This document shows, piece by piece, positions 25,286-33,291 of a stretch of DNA of 64,000 nt. The notes beneath the pieces were generated by a model. That model did no database searches and was not told the origin of the DNA. It worked only from the letters and a program-made list of their open reading frames with translations. Source of the stretch: Streptomyces griseocarneus (GTDB lineage Bacteria; Actinomycetota; Actinomycetes; Streptomycetales; Streptomycetaceae); the NCBI RefSeq assembly GCF_014655595.1, contig NZ_BNBL01000010.1, positions 1 through 64,000 on the forward strand, read 5' to 3'. Numbering within the stretch: the first letter of the stretch is position 1; each line of letters opens with the position of its first letter. The position numbers and the translations under genes were made by a program.

Positions 25286-26173
25286 TTGACCATCGCGTCG
25301 CAGGAAGCAGACACCAAGCCGCGCCGCCGCCAGGAACTGCGCGACTTCCTGATGAGCCGCCGGGCCAGGGTCTCGCCCGCGGAGGCCGGCCTGCCGGACG
25401 GCGGCGGCCGCCGCCGCACGCCCGGGCTGCGCCGCGAGGAGGTCGCGGTGCTCGCCGGGGTCGGGGCCTCCTGGTACCAGTGGCTCGAGCAGGGGCGCGA
25501 CATCACCGTCTCGCCGCAGGTGCTGGACGCCGTCGCGCGGGTCCTGCGGCTGGAGAACGCCGAGCGCCGCCACCTGTACGTCCTGGCCGGGCTCAACCCG
25601 CCGCTGCCGGAGGCCGTGCAGGGCCCGGACTACCTGTGCGACGGCCTGCACCGCCTGATCGAAGGCTGGATGCCGTCCCCGGCGCACATCATGGACCCCT
25701 ACTGGAACATGGTCGCCTACAACGAGGCCGCCGGGCTGGTCCTCGGTTTCCGGCCCGAGACCCGGCAGAACTGCCTGATCGACTTCTTCACCGACCCGGT
25801 CTACCGCTCGCGCGCCGTGGACTGGGAGGCCAACGCCCGCCGCGTCGTCGCCACCTACCGCGCCGCGTGCTCGGAGCGCCCCGGCGACGAGGGCTTCGAG
25901 GAGGTCGTGGCCGAAGCGGCGGCGGAGAGCCCGGAGTTCGCAGAGCTCTGGGCGCGCGGCGACGTACAGCCCGGCGGCCTGGTGGTGAAGGAGATCCACC
26001 ACCCGCTCGTCGGATCGCTCCTCTTCGAGAGCACCCAGCTGCGCGTCCCGGCCCGGCCGGACCTGACCATCGTGCTCCACAACCCCGTCCCGGACACGGA
26101 CACGGCCGGGAAGGTGGCCTGGCTGAGCTCGCCCGAGGCCCGGCGCGGCAGCATGTACTCGGTGGCCGGCTGA
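25286..26173 (+). CDS. XRE-family regulator with MmyB-like ligand-binding domain
   Basis: A 295-aa regulator. An N-terminal HTH includes RRTPGLRREEVAVLAGVGAS and WYQWLEQGRD (about residues 45-75). This is followed by an MmyB-like C-terminal domain from about residue 115 (MDPYWNMVAYNEAAGLVLGF). The ligand pocket of such regulators binds small hydrophobic molecules. The TTG start at 25286 is inferred from the reading frame and a GGGGGAG site nearby, and is not certain. It is divergent from the MFS pump and likely represses it. Confidence 0.85.
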   Translation: MTIASQEADTKPRRRQELRDFLMSRRARVSPAEAGLPDGGGRRRTPGLRREEVAVLAGVGASWYQWLEQGRDITVSPQVLDAVARVLRLENAERRHLYVLAGLNPPLPEAVQGPDYLCDGLHRLIEGWMPSPAHIMDPYWNMVAYNEAAGLVLGFRPETRQNCLIDFFTDPVYRSRAVDWEANARRVVATYRAACSERPGDEGFEEVVAEAAAESPEFAELWARGDVQPGGLVVKEIHHPLVGSLLFESTQLRVPARPDLTIVLHNPVPDTDTAGKVAWLSSPEARRGSMYSVAG

Positions 26174-26207
26174 CCGGGCGGGCCGGGGCGGCTTCTATGC
26201 TCCCGGT

Positions 26208-26558
26208 ATGACGGATGCTGCCCTGGACCCCGAAGACCGCAAGCTCATCACGCTCGCCCGCGCCACCCGCGCCCGCAACGCCGTCCCCGAGGGCGCGGCC
26301 GTCCGCGACGAGACGGGCCGTACGTACGTCGCCGGGACCGTCGCGCTGGAATCGCTGCGGCTGAGCGCCCTGCAGACGGCCGTGGCGATGGCCGTGGCCA
26401 GCGGCGCGACGTCCCTCGAGGCCGCGGCCGTGGTCTCCGAGGCAGGCTCCGTCCCCGACGCCGACCGCGCGGCCGTACGGGACCTGGGCGGCGCCGGCAC
26501 CCCGGTGCTGCTCGCGGGCCCCGACGGCGCCCTGCGTGACACGCTCGGCGCGGGCTGA
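26208..26558 (+). CDS. Cytidine deaminase-fold protein lacking zinc ligands
   Basis: A 116-aa protein that aligns to the cytidine deaminase fold by its position before era and by its RNAVPEGAAVRDETGRTYVAG and LQTAVAMAVASGA segments. The usual CAE and PCxxC zinc sites are absent; the protein has no Cys and no His at all. Deaminase activity is therefore unlikely, and a regulatory or structural role is more plausible. It is followed by a small membrane protein and era on the same strand. Confidence 0.78.
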   Translation: MTDAALDPEDRKLITLARATRARNAVPEGAAVRDETGRTYVAGTVALESLRLSALQTAVAMAVASGATSLEAAAVVSEAGSVPDADRAAVRDLGGAGTPVLLAGPDGALRDTLGAG

Positions 26559-26561
26559 GCC

Positions 26562-26981
26562 GTGGCACGCGAGCGGACGTCGGCCCGCGCGGCCTGGTTC
26601 ATCTGCGTGGTGTCGGCCGGCCTCACGTTCACCCTGGTCGTGGACTGGGCGGTGTTCGGCAAGGGCTTCAGCTGGACGACGGCCGCCATGCTGTTCGTCC
26701 TGTGGCCGCACGCCCTGAGCGACCTGCTGCGCGTACGCGGCCACCACCGGGCCGCCGGCCGCGCCCGCGCCGCGGGGTCCTGGAGCCCGTTCCTGGCCAC
26801 CGCCGCCCTGTGGGCCGGGCTCGTCCTGGGCTGGACGCGCGGCGAGGGCACGGACTGGCTCGCCCTCGCGGCCGGCCTGCTGCTGCCCGCCGCCGGGGTC
26901 CTGTGGCTCGCCGGCAGGCTGACCGGGCGGCGCCCGCGCCGGGCCCGGGGCCCGTCCGGTGATCGCCCCGCGCGGGCCTGA
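26562..26981 (+). CDS. Small membrane protein before era
   Basis: A 139-aa hydrophobic protein with about four predicted transmembrane segments (VSAGLTFTLVVDWAVFG; AAMLFVLWPHAL; FLATAALWAGLVLGW; LAAGLLLPAAGVLWLAG) and a basic C-terminus. The GTG start lies 3 nt behind the cda-like stop, so it is in the same operon. No family was recognised. Confidence 0.65.
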   Translation: MARERTSARAAWFICVVSAGLTFTLVVDWAVFGKGFSWTTAAMLFVLWPHALSDLLRVRGHHRAAGRARAAGSWSPFLATAALWAGLVLGWTRGEGTDWLALAAGLLLPAAGVLWLAGRLTGRRPRRARGPSGDRPARA

Positions 26982-27026
26982 GGGCGCTGGTCGGCGGCGG
27001 CCGGACGATCGGGGAGAATATGAGGC

Positions 27027-27968
27027 ATGGACAACGCCTCCGCTCCCTCCCAGGCCCCCCACCGCGCGGGCTTCGCGTGCTTCGTCGGCCGCCCCAACGC
27101 GGGCAAGTCGACCCTGACCAACGCACTGGTGGGGACGAAGGTCGCGATCACCTCGAACCGCCCGCAGACCACCCGCCACACCGTGCGCGGCATCGTGCAC
27201 CGCCCGGACGCCCAGCTCGTCCTCGTGGACACCCCCGGTCTGCACAAGCCGCGCACCCTGCTCGGCGAGCGGCTCAACGACGTCGTGCGCACCACGTGGG
27301 CCGAGGTCGACGTGATCGGCTTCTGCCTGCCGGCCGACCAGAAGCTCGGCCCGGGCGACAAGTTCATCGCCAAGGAACTCGCGGGGATCAAGAAGACCCC
27401 GAAGATCGCGATCGTCACCAAGACGGACCTGGTCGACTCCAAGCAGCTTGCCGAGCAGCTGATCGCCATCCAGCAGCTGGGCGAGGAGCTGGGCATCCAG
27501 TGGGCGCAGATCGTCCCGGTCTCGGCCGTCGGCGACAAGCAGGTCTCCCTGCTGGCCGACCTGATCGCCCCGCTGCTGCCCGAGAGCCCGCCGCTGTACC
27601 CCGAGGGTGACCTCACCGACGAGCCCGAGCAGGTCATGGTCGCCGAGCTGATCCGCGAGGCCGCGCTGGAGGGCGTCCGGGACGAGCTGCCGCACTCCAT
27701 CGCCGTCGTGGTCGAGGAGATGCTGCCGCGCGAGGACCGGCCCAAGGACAAGCCGCTGCTGGACATCCACGCCAACGTCTACATCGAGCGCCCCAGCCAG
27801 AAGGGCATCATCATCGGCCCCAAGGGCGCCCGCCTGAAGGAGGTCGGCATGAAGTCCCGCAAGCACATCGAGGCGCTCCTGGGCACGCCGGTCTTCCTCG
27901 ACCTGCACGTCAAGGTCGCCAAGGACTGGCAGCGCGACCCCAAGCAGCTGCGGAAGCTGGGCTTCTAG
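27027..27968 (+). CDS. era: GTPase Era
   Basis: A 313-aa GTPase. G1 GRPNAGKST (about residues 17-25), G3 DTPGLHKPR (about 72) and G4 TKTDLVD (about 133), plus a C-terminal KH domain (GIIIGPKGARLKEVG, about 268-282), identify Era, which binds 16S rRNA 3' end in 30S maturation. The gene ends in a 30-bp segment that is repeated 127 bp downstream. The ATG start follows GGGGAGAATATGAGGC-type sequence. Confidence 0.96.
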   Translation: MDNASAPSQAPHRAGFACFVGRPNAGKSTLTNALVGTKVAITSNRPQTTRHTVRGIVHRPDAQLVLVDTPGLHKPRTLLGERLNDVVRTTWAEVDVIGFCLPADQKLGPGDKFIAKELAGIKKTPKIAIVTKTDLVDSKQLAEQLIAIQQLGEELGIQWAQIVPVSAVGDKQVSLLADLIAPLLPESPPLYPEGDLTDEPEQVMVAELIREAALEGVRDELPHSIAVVVEEMLPREDRPKDKPLLDIHANVYIERPSQKGIIIGPKGARLKEVGMKSRKHIEALLGTPVFLDLHVKVAKDWQRDPKQLRKLGF

Positions 27969-28094
27969 AGGTACCCGACACCGCCGGCCGGAGGCCGGCG
28001 CAGCCGCCCGAAGCCCGCGAGGCCCCTCGGGCCGAGCGGTGCGAGTGCGGCAGAGGGGAGAGGTCCCCAAGCAGCTGCGGAAGCTGGGCTTCTA
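27938..28094 (+). repeat. 30-bp direct repeat of the era 3' end
   Basis: Two identical 30-bp copies lie at 27938-27967 and 28065-28094. The first encodes the end of Era (about PKQLRKLGF plus the first two bases of the stop). The second lies downstream and also ends with a stop-like TA. It looks like a duplication by local recombination or replication slippage. Confidence 0.9.
27982..28000 (+). terminator. era terminator hairpin
   Basis: An 8-bp perfect GC stem (CGCCGGCC / GGCCGGCG, 3-nt loop) begins 14 bp after the era stop codon. It is the likely transcription terminator. Confidence 0.55.
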
Positions 28095-28117
28095 AGGCTT
28101 TTCGGGCCGGGCGGCCC

Positions 28118-28384
28118 CTACGCCCCCTCCTTCAGCACCGTGCGGATCAGTTCGCGCTGGTCCTCGGTGAGGTGCGGGTCGGCCAGGTGGACCGAGCGGC
28201 CGTCCACCTTGATCTCGTAGCGGAAGCCGTCCGGCACCCCCCTCGCCGGTGCCTCCCGGCCCGGCGCGAGCGCGCGGTGGGCCAGGGCCTCCAGATGCGT
28301 GGCGTCGGGCCGGCCGCAGGTGTCCAGCTCGGCCCGGCGCTCGATGCCGGCGAAACCGCCGGTTCGGGTGATGACGATACGCAT
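28118..28384 (-). CDS. Emfourin-like protealysin inhibitor
   Basis: An 88-aa small protein with an early beta hairpin (MRIVITRTGGFAGIERRAEL) and a late LTEDQRELIRTVL helix, resembling emfourin, the inhibitor encoded next to protealysin-like metalloproteases. It is encoded 40 bp downstream of the M4 peptidase gene on the same strand and probably keeps that enzyme inactive in the cytoplasm. Confidence 0.78.
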   Translation of the reverse strand: MRIVITRTGGFAGIERRAELDTCGRPDATHLEALAHRALAPGREAPARGVPDGFRYEIKVDGRSVHLADPHLTEDQRELIRTVLKEGA

Positions 28385-28423
28385 GCTGTCACCTCTACCC
28401 CCTCAGCGGCGGTCTACCGGCCG

Positions 28424-29497
28424 CTAGGCCGCGGGGACCCCCACCTGGCTCCAGGCCTTGAGCACGGCCTGGACCTCGTCGCCCTCGCCGTACAGGGACC
28501 GGGCCGAGGCCAACGTCAGCCGGGCGAAGTCCGCGAACTGGGCGTCGTCCTCCAGCTCGCCCCCGGTCAGCGTGGCGTACCAGATCTTCCCGGCCCGCTC
28601 CCAGGCATTGCCGCCGAGGGCGGTGGCCAGCAGGTAGAAGGCGTGGTTGGGGATGCCGGAATTGATGTGCACGCCGCCGTTGTCACGGCTGGTGCGGACG
28701 TAGTCGTCCATGGTGGCGGGCTGCGGGTCCTTGCCGAGGACGTCGTCGTCGTAGGCGGTGCCGGGGGCCTTCATCGAGCGCAGGGCCGTGCCCTTGTCCA
28801 CGCCCGGCCCCAGCAGGCCCGACCCGATCAGCCAGTCGGCCTGTCCGGCGGACTGTCCCAGGGAGTACTGCTTGATCAGCGAGCCGAAGACGTCCGCGAG
28901 GGACTCGTTCAGCGCGCCCGACTGGCCGTAGTACTCCAGATTCGCCGTGTGCTGGACGACGCCGTGGGTCAGCTCGTGGCCGATGACGTCCACGGGAATG
29001 GTGAAGTCCAGGAAGACGTCGCCGTCGCCGTCGCCGAAGACCATCTGCTCGCCGTCCCAGAAGGCGTTGTTGTATTTCCGTCCGTAATGGACGGTGGCGT
29101 TCAGCGGCAGCCCCGCGTCGTCGATGGAATGCCGGCCGTAGACCTTCAGATAGAGATCGAAAGTGGCCCCGAGCCCGGCGTAGGCGCGGTTGACCGTGGC
29201 GTCCTTGCCCGGCTCCGAGCCCTCGGCGCGCACCTGGGTGCCCGGCAGGGTCTCGTGGCAGCGGGCGTCGTAGATCGTGCGACGGGGCGTGTCGGACGGG
29301 GTGCCGGCCGAGGAGTCCGCGTAGACCATGCGGCGCGCGGTGAGGCGGCGGCGGGTGCGCAGGGAGCCGTCGTGCTCGAGGGTGCGGCGGGCGTGTTCGT
29401 AGAACCGGGGGTCGTCGGTCTGGGCGAGGCGGTCCAGGACGTGCGGCGGAATGATGGTGCAGAAAACCGTCTTCTCTGACTTCTCTGATTCGGCCAT
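28424..29497 (-). CDS. M4 metallopeptidase (protealysin-like)
   Basis: A 357-aa M4-family zinc peptidase. The zinc motif HELTHG is near residue 164, the third zinc ligand Glu is in NESLADVFG (about 188), and catalytic His is in NGGVHINSG (about 252). There is no signal peptide. The N-terminus (CTIIPPHVLDRLAQ) fits the short precursor of protealysin-type enzymes, which act in the cytoplasm. The ATG at 29497 (complement) is preferred. The emfourin-like gene follows. Confidence 0.9.
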   Translation of the reverse strand: MAESEKSEKTVFCTIIPPHVLDRLAQTDDPRFYEHARRTLEHDGSLRTRRRLTARRMVYADSSAGTPSDTPRRTIYDARCHETLPGTQVRAEGSEPGKDATVNRAYAGLGATFDLYLKVYGRHSIDDAGLPLNATVHYGRKYNNAFWDGEQMVFGDGDGDVFLDFTIPVDVIGHELTHGVVQHTANLEYYGQSGALNESLADVFGSLIKQYSLGQSAGQADWLIGSGLLGPGVDKGTALRSMKAPGTAYDDDVLGKDPQPATMDDYVRTSRDNGGVHINSGIPNHAFYLLATALGGNAWERAGKIWYATLTGGELEDDAQFADFARLTLASARSLYGEGDEVQAVLKAWSQVGVPAA

Positions 29498-29636
29498 GCG
29501 TGCAATCTGGCACCGGCCCCCGGCCTTGTCATTGGCCGGTGCCGCGATTAACACAAACGAGTGGCGGGGTTCCGTGTCCCGCATGCTGGAACGCCGCTGC
29601 GGCCCCTCACGGACCTCGGTTAGTGTGCTGTGCATC

Positions 29637-29684
29637 ATGCGTGACGTGCTGCTTCTTCTTAGCCGCCGCGGCGAGGGCCTGTAG
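29637..29684 (+). CDS. Leucine-rich leader peptide of leuA
   Basis: A 15-codon open frame encodes MRDVLLLLSRRGEGL, with four consecutive leucine codons, ending 101 bp before the leuA start. A short stem (GGCGTT / AACGCC, 29715-29731) follows. This is the layout of ribosome-mediated leucine attenuation, reported for leuA in Streptomyces. Confidence 0.75.
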   Translation: MRDVLLLLSRRGEGL

Positions 29685-29785
29685 ACGTAGGCTGACCCCC
29701 TCCCCGCGGAGTTCGGCGTTGCGGAAACGCCCCGGAAAACAGCCCGTCGGCCGTATCCCGCGGATCACCGAGGAGCCCTCCGCAG

Positions 29786-31555
29786 ATGTCCGAGCACGCC
29801 CCGTCCGTCGGCCGCCCCACGCCCGTCACCGCCGCCACCGTCACCCAGCGGCCCTCCGGGATGCCGGTCCACAAGTACCGCCCCTACGACGCCGTGGACC
29901 TCCCCGGCCGCACGTGGCCGGACAACCGCATCACCGCCGCGCCCCGCTGGCTGTCGACCGACCTGCGCGACGGCAACCAGGCGCTGATCGACCCCATGTC
30001 GCCCGCCCGCAAGCGCGAGATGTTCGACCTGCTGGTGCGCATGGGCTACAAGGAGATCGAGGTCGGCTTCCCCTCCTCCGGAGCCACGGACTTCGAGTTC
30101 GTCCGTTCGATCATCGAAGAGGGGGCCGTCCCCGAGGACGTGACGATCTCCGTCCTGACCCAGGCGCGCGAGGAGCTGATCGAGCGGACGGTGGAGTCCC
30201 TGCGGGGCGCGCACCGCGCCACGGTCCACCTCTACAACGCCACCGCCCCGGTCTTCCGGCGGGTGGTCTTCCGCGGCTCGCGGGAGCAGGTCAGGCAGAT
30301 CGCGGTGGACGGCACCCGGCTGGTGATGGAGTACGCCGAGAAGATCCTCGGCGACGAGACGGTCTTCGGCTACCAGTACAGCCCGGAGATCTTCACCGAC
30401 ACCGAGCTGGACTTCGCCCTGGAGGTCTGCGAGGGCGTCATGGACGTCTGGCAGCCCGAGGCCGGCCGCGAGATCATCCTGAACCTGCCGGCGACCGTCG
30501 AGCGCTCGACGCCCTCCACCCACGCCGACCGCTTCGAGTGGATGTCGCGCAACCTGTCCCGGCGCGAGTTCGTCTGTCTGTCCGCCCATCCGCACAACGA
30601 CCGGGGCACCGCCGTCGCCGCCGCCGAGCTGGCGGTCATGGCGGGCGCGGACCGCGTGGAGGGCTGCCTGTTCGGCCAGGGCGAGCGCACCGGCAACGTC
30701 GACCTGGTCACCCTGGGCATGAACCTCTTCTCCCAGGGCGTCGACCCGCAGATCGACTTCTCGCAGATCGACGAGGTCCGCCGCACCGCCGAGTACTGCA
30801 GCCAGATGGAGGTCCACCCGCGCCACCCCTACGCGGGCGACCTGGTCTACACCGCCTTCTCCGGCTCCCACCAGGACGCCATCAAGAAGGGCTTCGAGGC
30901 GATGGCGGCCGAGGCGTCCGCCGCCGGGAAGACCGTCGACGACATCGAGTGGGCCGTTCCCTACCTGCCCATCGACCCCAAGGACGTCGGCCGTTCGTAC
31001 GAGGCCGTCATCCGGGTCAACTCGCAGTCCGGCAAGGGCGGCATCGCCTACGTGCTGAAGAACGACCACAAGCTGGACCTGCCGCGCCGGATGCAGATCG
31101 AGTTCTCGAGGATCATCCAGAACAAGACCGACGCCGAGGGCGGCGAGGTCACCCCGCAGGAGATCTGGTCCGTCTTCCGGGACGAGTACCTGCCCACGGA
31201 CGACAACCCCTGGGGCCGGATCACCCTGCGCTCCGCCCAGACCTCGACCACCAGTGCGGGCACCGACGCGCTGACCGTCGAGGCCGTCGTGGACGGGGTG
31301 GAGACGGTCCTGACGGGTACGGGCAACGGCCCGATCTCCGCGTTCTTCGACGCGCTGGCCGGCACCGGGGTCGACGCCCGCCTGCTGGACTACACCGAGC
31401 ACACGATGAGCGAGGGCGCCAGCGCCCGGGCGGCCTCGTACATCGAGTGCGTGATCGACGGCAAGGTGCTGTGGGGCATCGGCATCGACCCCAACACCAC
31501 CCGCGCCTCGATCAAGGCCGTCGTGTCGGCGGTGAACCGGGCGTACCGCGGCTGA
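29786..31555 (+). CDS. leuA: 2-isopropylmalate synthase
   Basis: A 589-aa enzyme of the actinobacterial long LeuA type. Catalytic RDGNQALIDPM is near residue 60, and the metal-binding HPHNDRGT at about 270. The C-terminal allosteric leucine-binding domain starts near residue 470. It condenses acetyl-CoA and 2-ketoisovalerate in the first step of leucine synthesis. A GAGGAG site precedes ATG 29786. A leader peptide with Leu codons is upstream. Confidence 0.96.
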   Translation: MSEHAPSVGRPTPVTAATVTQRPSGMPVHKYRPYDAVDLPGRTWPDNRITAAPRWLSTDLRDGNQALIDPMSPARKREMFDLLVRMGYKEIEVGFPSSGATDFEFVRSIIEEGAVPEDVTISVLTQAREELIERTVESLRGAHRATVHLYNATAPVFRRVVFRGSREQVRQIAVDGTRLVMEYAEKILGDETVFGYQYSPEIFTDTELDFALEVCEGVMDVWQPEAGREIILNLPATVERSTPSTHADRFEWMSRNLSRREFVCLSAHPHNDRGTAVAAAELAVMAGADRVEGCLFGQGERTGNVDLVTLGMNLFSQGVDPQIDFSQIDEVRRTAEYCSQMEVHPRHPYAGDLVYTAFSGSHQDAIKKGFEAMAAEASAAGKTVDDIEWAVPYLPIDPKDVGRSYEAVIRVNSQSGKGGIAYVLKNDHKLDLPRRMQIEFSRIIQNKTDAEGGEVTPQEIWSVFRDEYLPTDDNPWGRITLRSAQTSTTSAGTDALTVEAVVDGVETVLTGTGNGPISAFFDALAGTGVDARLLDYTEHTMSEGASARAASYIECVIDGKVLWGIGIDPNTTRASIKAVVSAVNRAYRG

Positions 31556-31603
31556 CGGGGGCGGTCCCCGGTCGTCAGACGGTTCGTCCGTCAATGTCGC
31601 GCC

Positions 31604-31646
31604 GCCGAAAGCACCGCATCCGGGTGGGCCGGGCGGTGCTTTCGGC
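31604..31646 (+). terminator. leuA terminator
   Basis: A 14-bp perfect inverted repeat (31604-31617 with 31633-31646; GCCGAAAGCACCGC / GCGGTGCTTTCGGC) lies 48 bp after the leuA stop. A strong GC-rich hairpin, it likely ends the leuA transcript. Confidence 0.75.
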
Positions 31647-31754
31647 CGGGAGTCGCGTCCCTGTGCGTGACGAGGTACTGACGCAGCATCACGGATGTGG
31701 CTAACATCACGTCAACGCGGCGACGAGGCCGTGGCGTTATGGAGGTGCGCCGTG

Positions 31755-32480
31755 ATGCACGCGCAAGGCCGACACAGCCCGGACCGGTGTGTGGTGGGCG
31801 TACGCACCGTATGGCGCACCGTCGGGGACGGCGAGTTCTTCTGCCCGGGCTGCGGCGGCGACCGCAACTACCACCGCCGCACGGGCCGCCGTCGCCTTGT
31901 CGCCTTCGGGGTGCCGCTGCTGCCGCGCGGGCCGGTGGGGCCCATCGTCGAATGCACGGCCTGCCGGGGCCGGTTCGCCATGGACGTCCTGGACCACCCG
32001 ACCACGACCCGCTTCTCGGCGATGCTGCGCGACGCCGTGCACACCGTCGCCCTGGCGGTGCTGGCCGCGGGCGGCACGGAGGCGCGTACGGTCCGGCGCG
32101 CGGCGGTGGGCGCGGTGCGGGCGGCCGGCTTCGCCGACTGCAGCGAGGAGCAGCTGGTCACGCTGATCGAGGCGCTCGCCGCGGACACCGGGCGGCTGCC
32201 GGGGCGGTACGCGGCGCCGCCGGACGGTGCGAGCCGCGGCGGCTTCGACCCGTGCGGCACGGCCCTGGCCATCGAGCTCCACGAGTCCCTGGAGCCCCTG
32301 GCGCCCCACCTGGCTCCGGCCGGGCGGGAGTCGATCCTGCTGCAGGGGGCCCGCATCGCCCTGGCGGACGGGCCGTACCGCCCCGCCGAGCGCGAGGTCC
32401 TGGCGACGGTGGGCCGGGCGCTGCTGCTGTGCCCCGAGGACACCGACCGGCTGCTGGCGGCGGCGCGCACCCCCTCGTAA
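31755..32480 (+). CDS. TerB-like tellurite resistance protein
   Basis: A 241-aa protein with an N-terminal zinc-ribbon-like region (FFCPGCGG, then ECTACRGRF) and a C-terminal helical TerB-like domain with ILLQGARIALADGPYRPAER. TerB-fold proteins bind divalent metals in their acidic helical core and occur in stress or phage-response contexts. The start could be the GTG at 31752 or the ATG at 31755; a GGAGG site lies 31741-31745. Confidence 0.85.
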   Translation: MHAQGRHSPDRCVVGVRTVWRTVGDGEFFCPGCGGDRNYHRRTGRRRLVAFGVPLLPRGPVGPIVECTACRGRFAMDVLDHPTTTRFSAMLRDAVHTVALAVLAAGGTEARTVRRAAVGAVRAAGFADCSEEQLVTLIEALAADTGRLPGRYAAPPDGASRGGFDPCGTALAIELHESLEPLAPHLAPAGRESILLQGARIALADGPYRPAEREVLATVGRALLLCPEDTDRLLAAARTPS

Positions 32481-32625
32481 CCCCCTCGCGGCGGGTGCGG
32501 CACAAGAGTGCGAATCGGGACGTGCTCCCTCCGGATCCGGTCAGGAGTCGCTCGCTTTCGTCAAGAATCCGCATGGTTTCCCTAAGTGACGGGCCGTGTT
32601 CATCCAGAGTTCTCCTTGATTCTGT

Positions 32626-32637
32626 GATCGTTCGATC
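32626..32637. promoter_or_regulatory. GATCGTTCGATC palindrome upstream of DUF4956 gene
   Basis: A 12-bp palindrome (GATCG-TT-CGATC) within a slightly larger imperfect repeat sits 18 bp before the DUF4956 start, just before the AGAGAGGGAG ribosome-binding site. It is a candidate regulator-binding site for the DUF4956-VTC operon. Confidence 0.35.
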
Positions 32638-32655
32638 GCACAGAGAGAGGGAGCG

Positions 32656-33291
32656 ATGGAAACCGTGCGTCACCTTGCCGCGCATCTGGGCCTCGACCTG
32701 ATCGCCGTGGGCCTGCTGACCTTCGCGATCTACTACCCGCGCCACCGGCGACGCGACCTGGTCCCCGCGTATCTCGCGCTGAACGTCGCGCTGTTCACGG
32801 TGGTCGCGGCCCTCGCCGAGGTGGGCGGCAACGGCGGCCTCGCCCTCGGCTTCGGTCTCTTCGGCGTCCTGTCGATCATCAGGCTCCGCTCGGACGCCGT
32901 CCAGCACGAGGAGGTGGCCTACTACTTCACCACCCTCGTCCTCGGCCTGGTCTGCGGGCTGCCCCACCTCGCCGTCGGCCTCGCCGCCGCGCTCAGCGCG
33001 ATCCTGCTGCTCGTGGTCTACGGCGCCGACCACCCCCGGCTCTACGCGCGCTCGCGCCGCTCGGTGATCACCCTCGACACCGTGCACGCCGACCCGGCCG
33101 GCCTGCGCGCCGACCTCGCCCGGCGGCTCGGCGAGCCGCTCCACTGGACGGTCATGGAGATCGACTACGTCCGCGACCTGACCGTCGTCGACGTCCGCTA
33201 CCGCGAGCCCGAGCCCGGCACGCCGCCGCAGGCCGCCACGGCCGACCGGCCCGTACGCCAGTCCGCCGCGCCCTCCTGGGAGACCGTGTGA
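32656..33291 (+). CDS. DUF4956-domain membrane protein
   Basis: A 211-aa protein with about four transmembrane segments (residues about 8-25, 40-58, 60-80 and 96-125), including GLALGFGLFGVLSIIRLRSD, the DUF4956 hallmark. Its cytoplasmic C-terminus ends with a Pro-rich tail. It overlaps the VTC gene by 4 nt (GTGA). DUF4956 proteins are usually paired with VTC-domain enzymes, and here they probably form a membrane complex. Confidence 0.9.
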   Translation: METVRHLAAHLGLDLIAVGLLTFAIYYPRHRRRDLVPAYLALNVALFTVVAALAEVGGNGGLALGFGLFGVLSIIRLRSDAVQHEEVAYYFTTLVLGLVCGLPHLAVGLAAALSAILLLVVYGADHPRLYARSRRSVITLDTVHADPAGLRADLARRLGEPLHWTVMEIDYVRDLTVVDVRYREPEPGTPPQAATADRPVRQSAAPSWETV

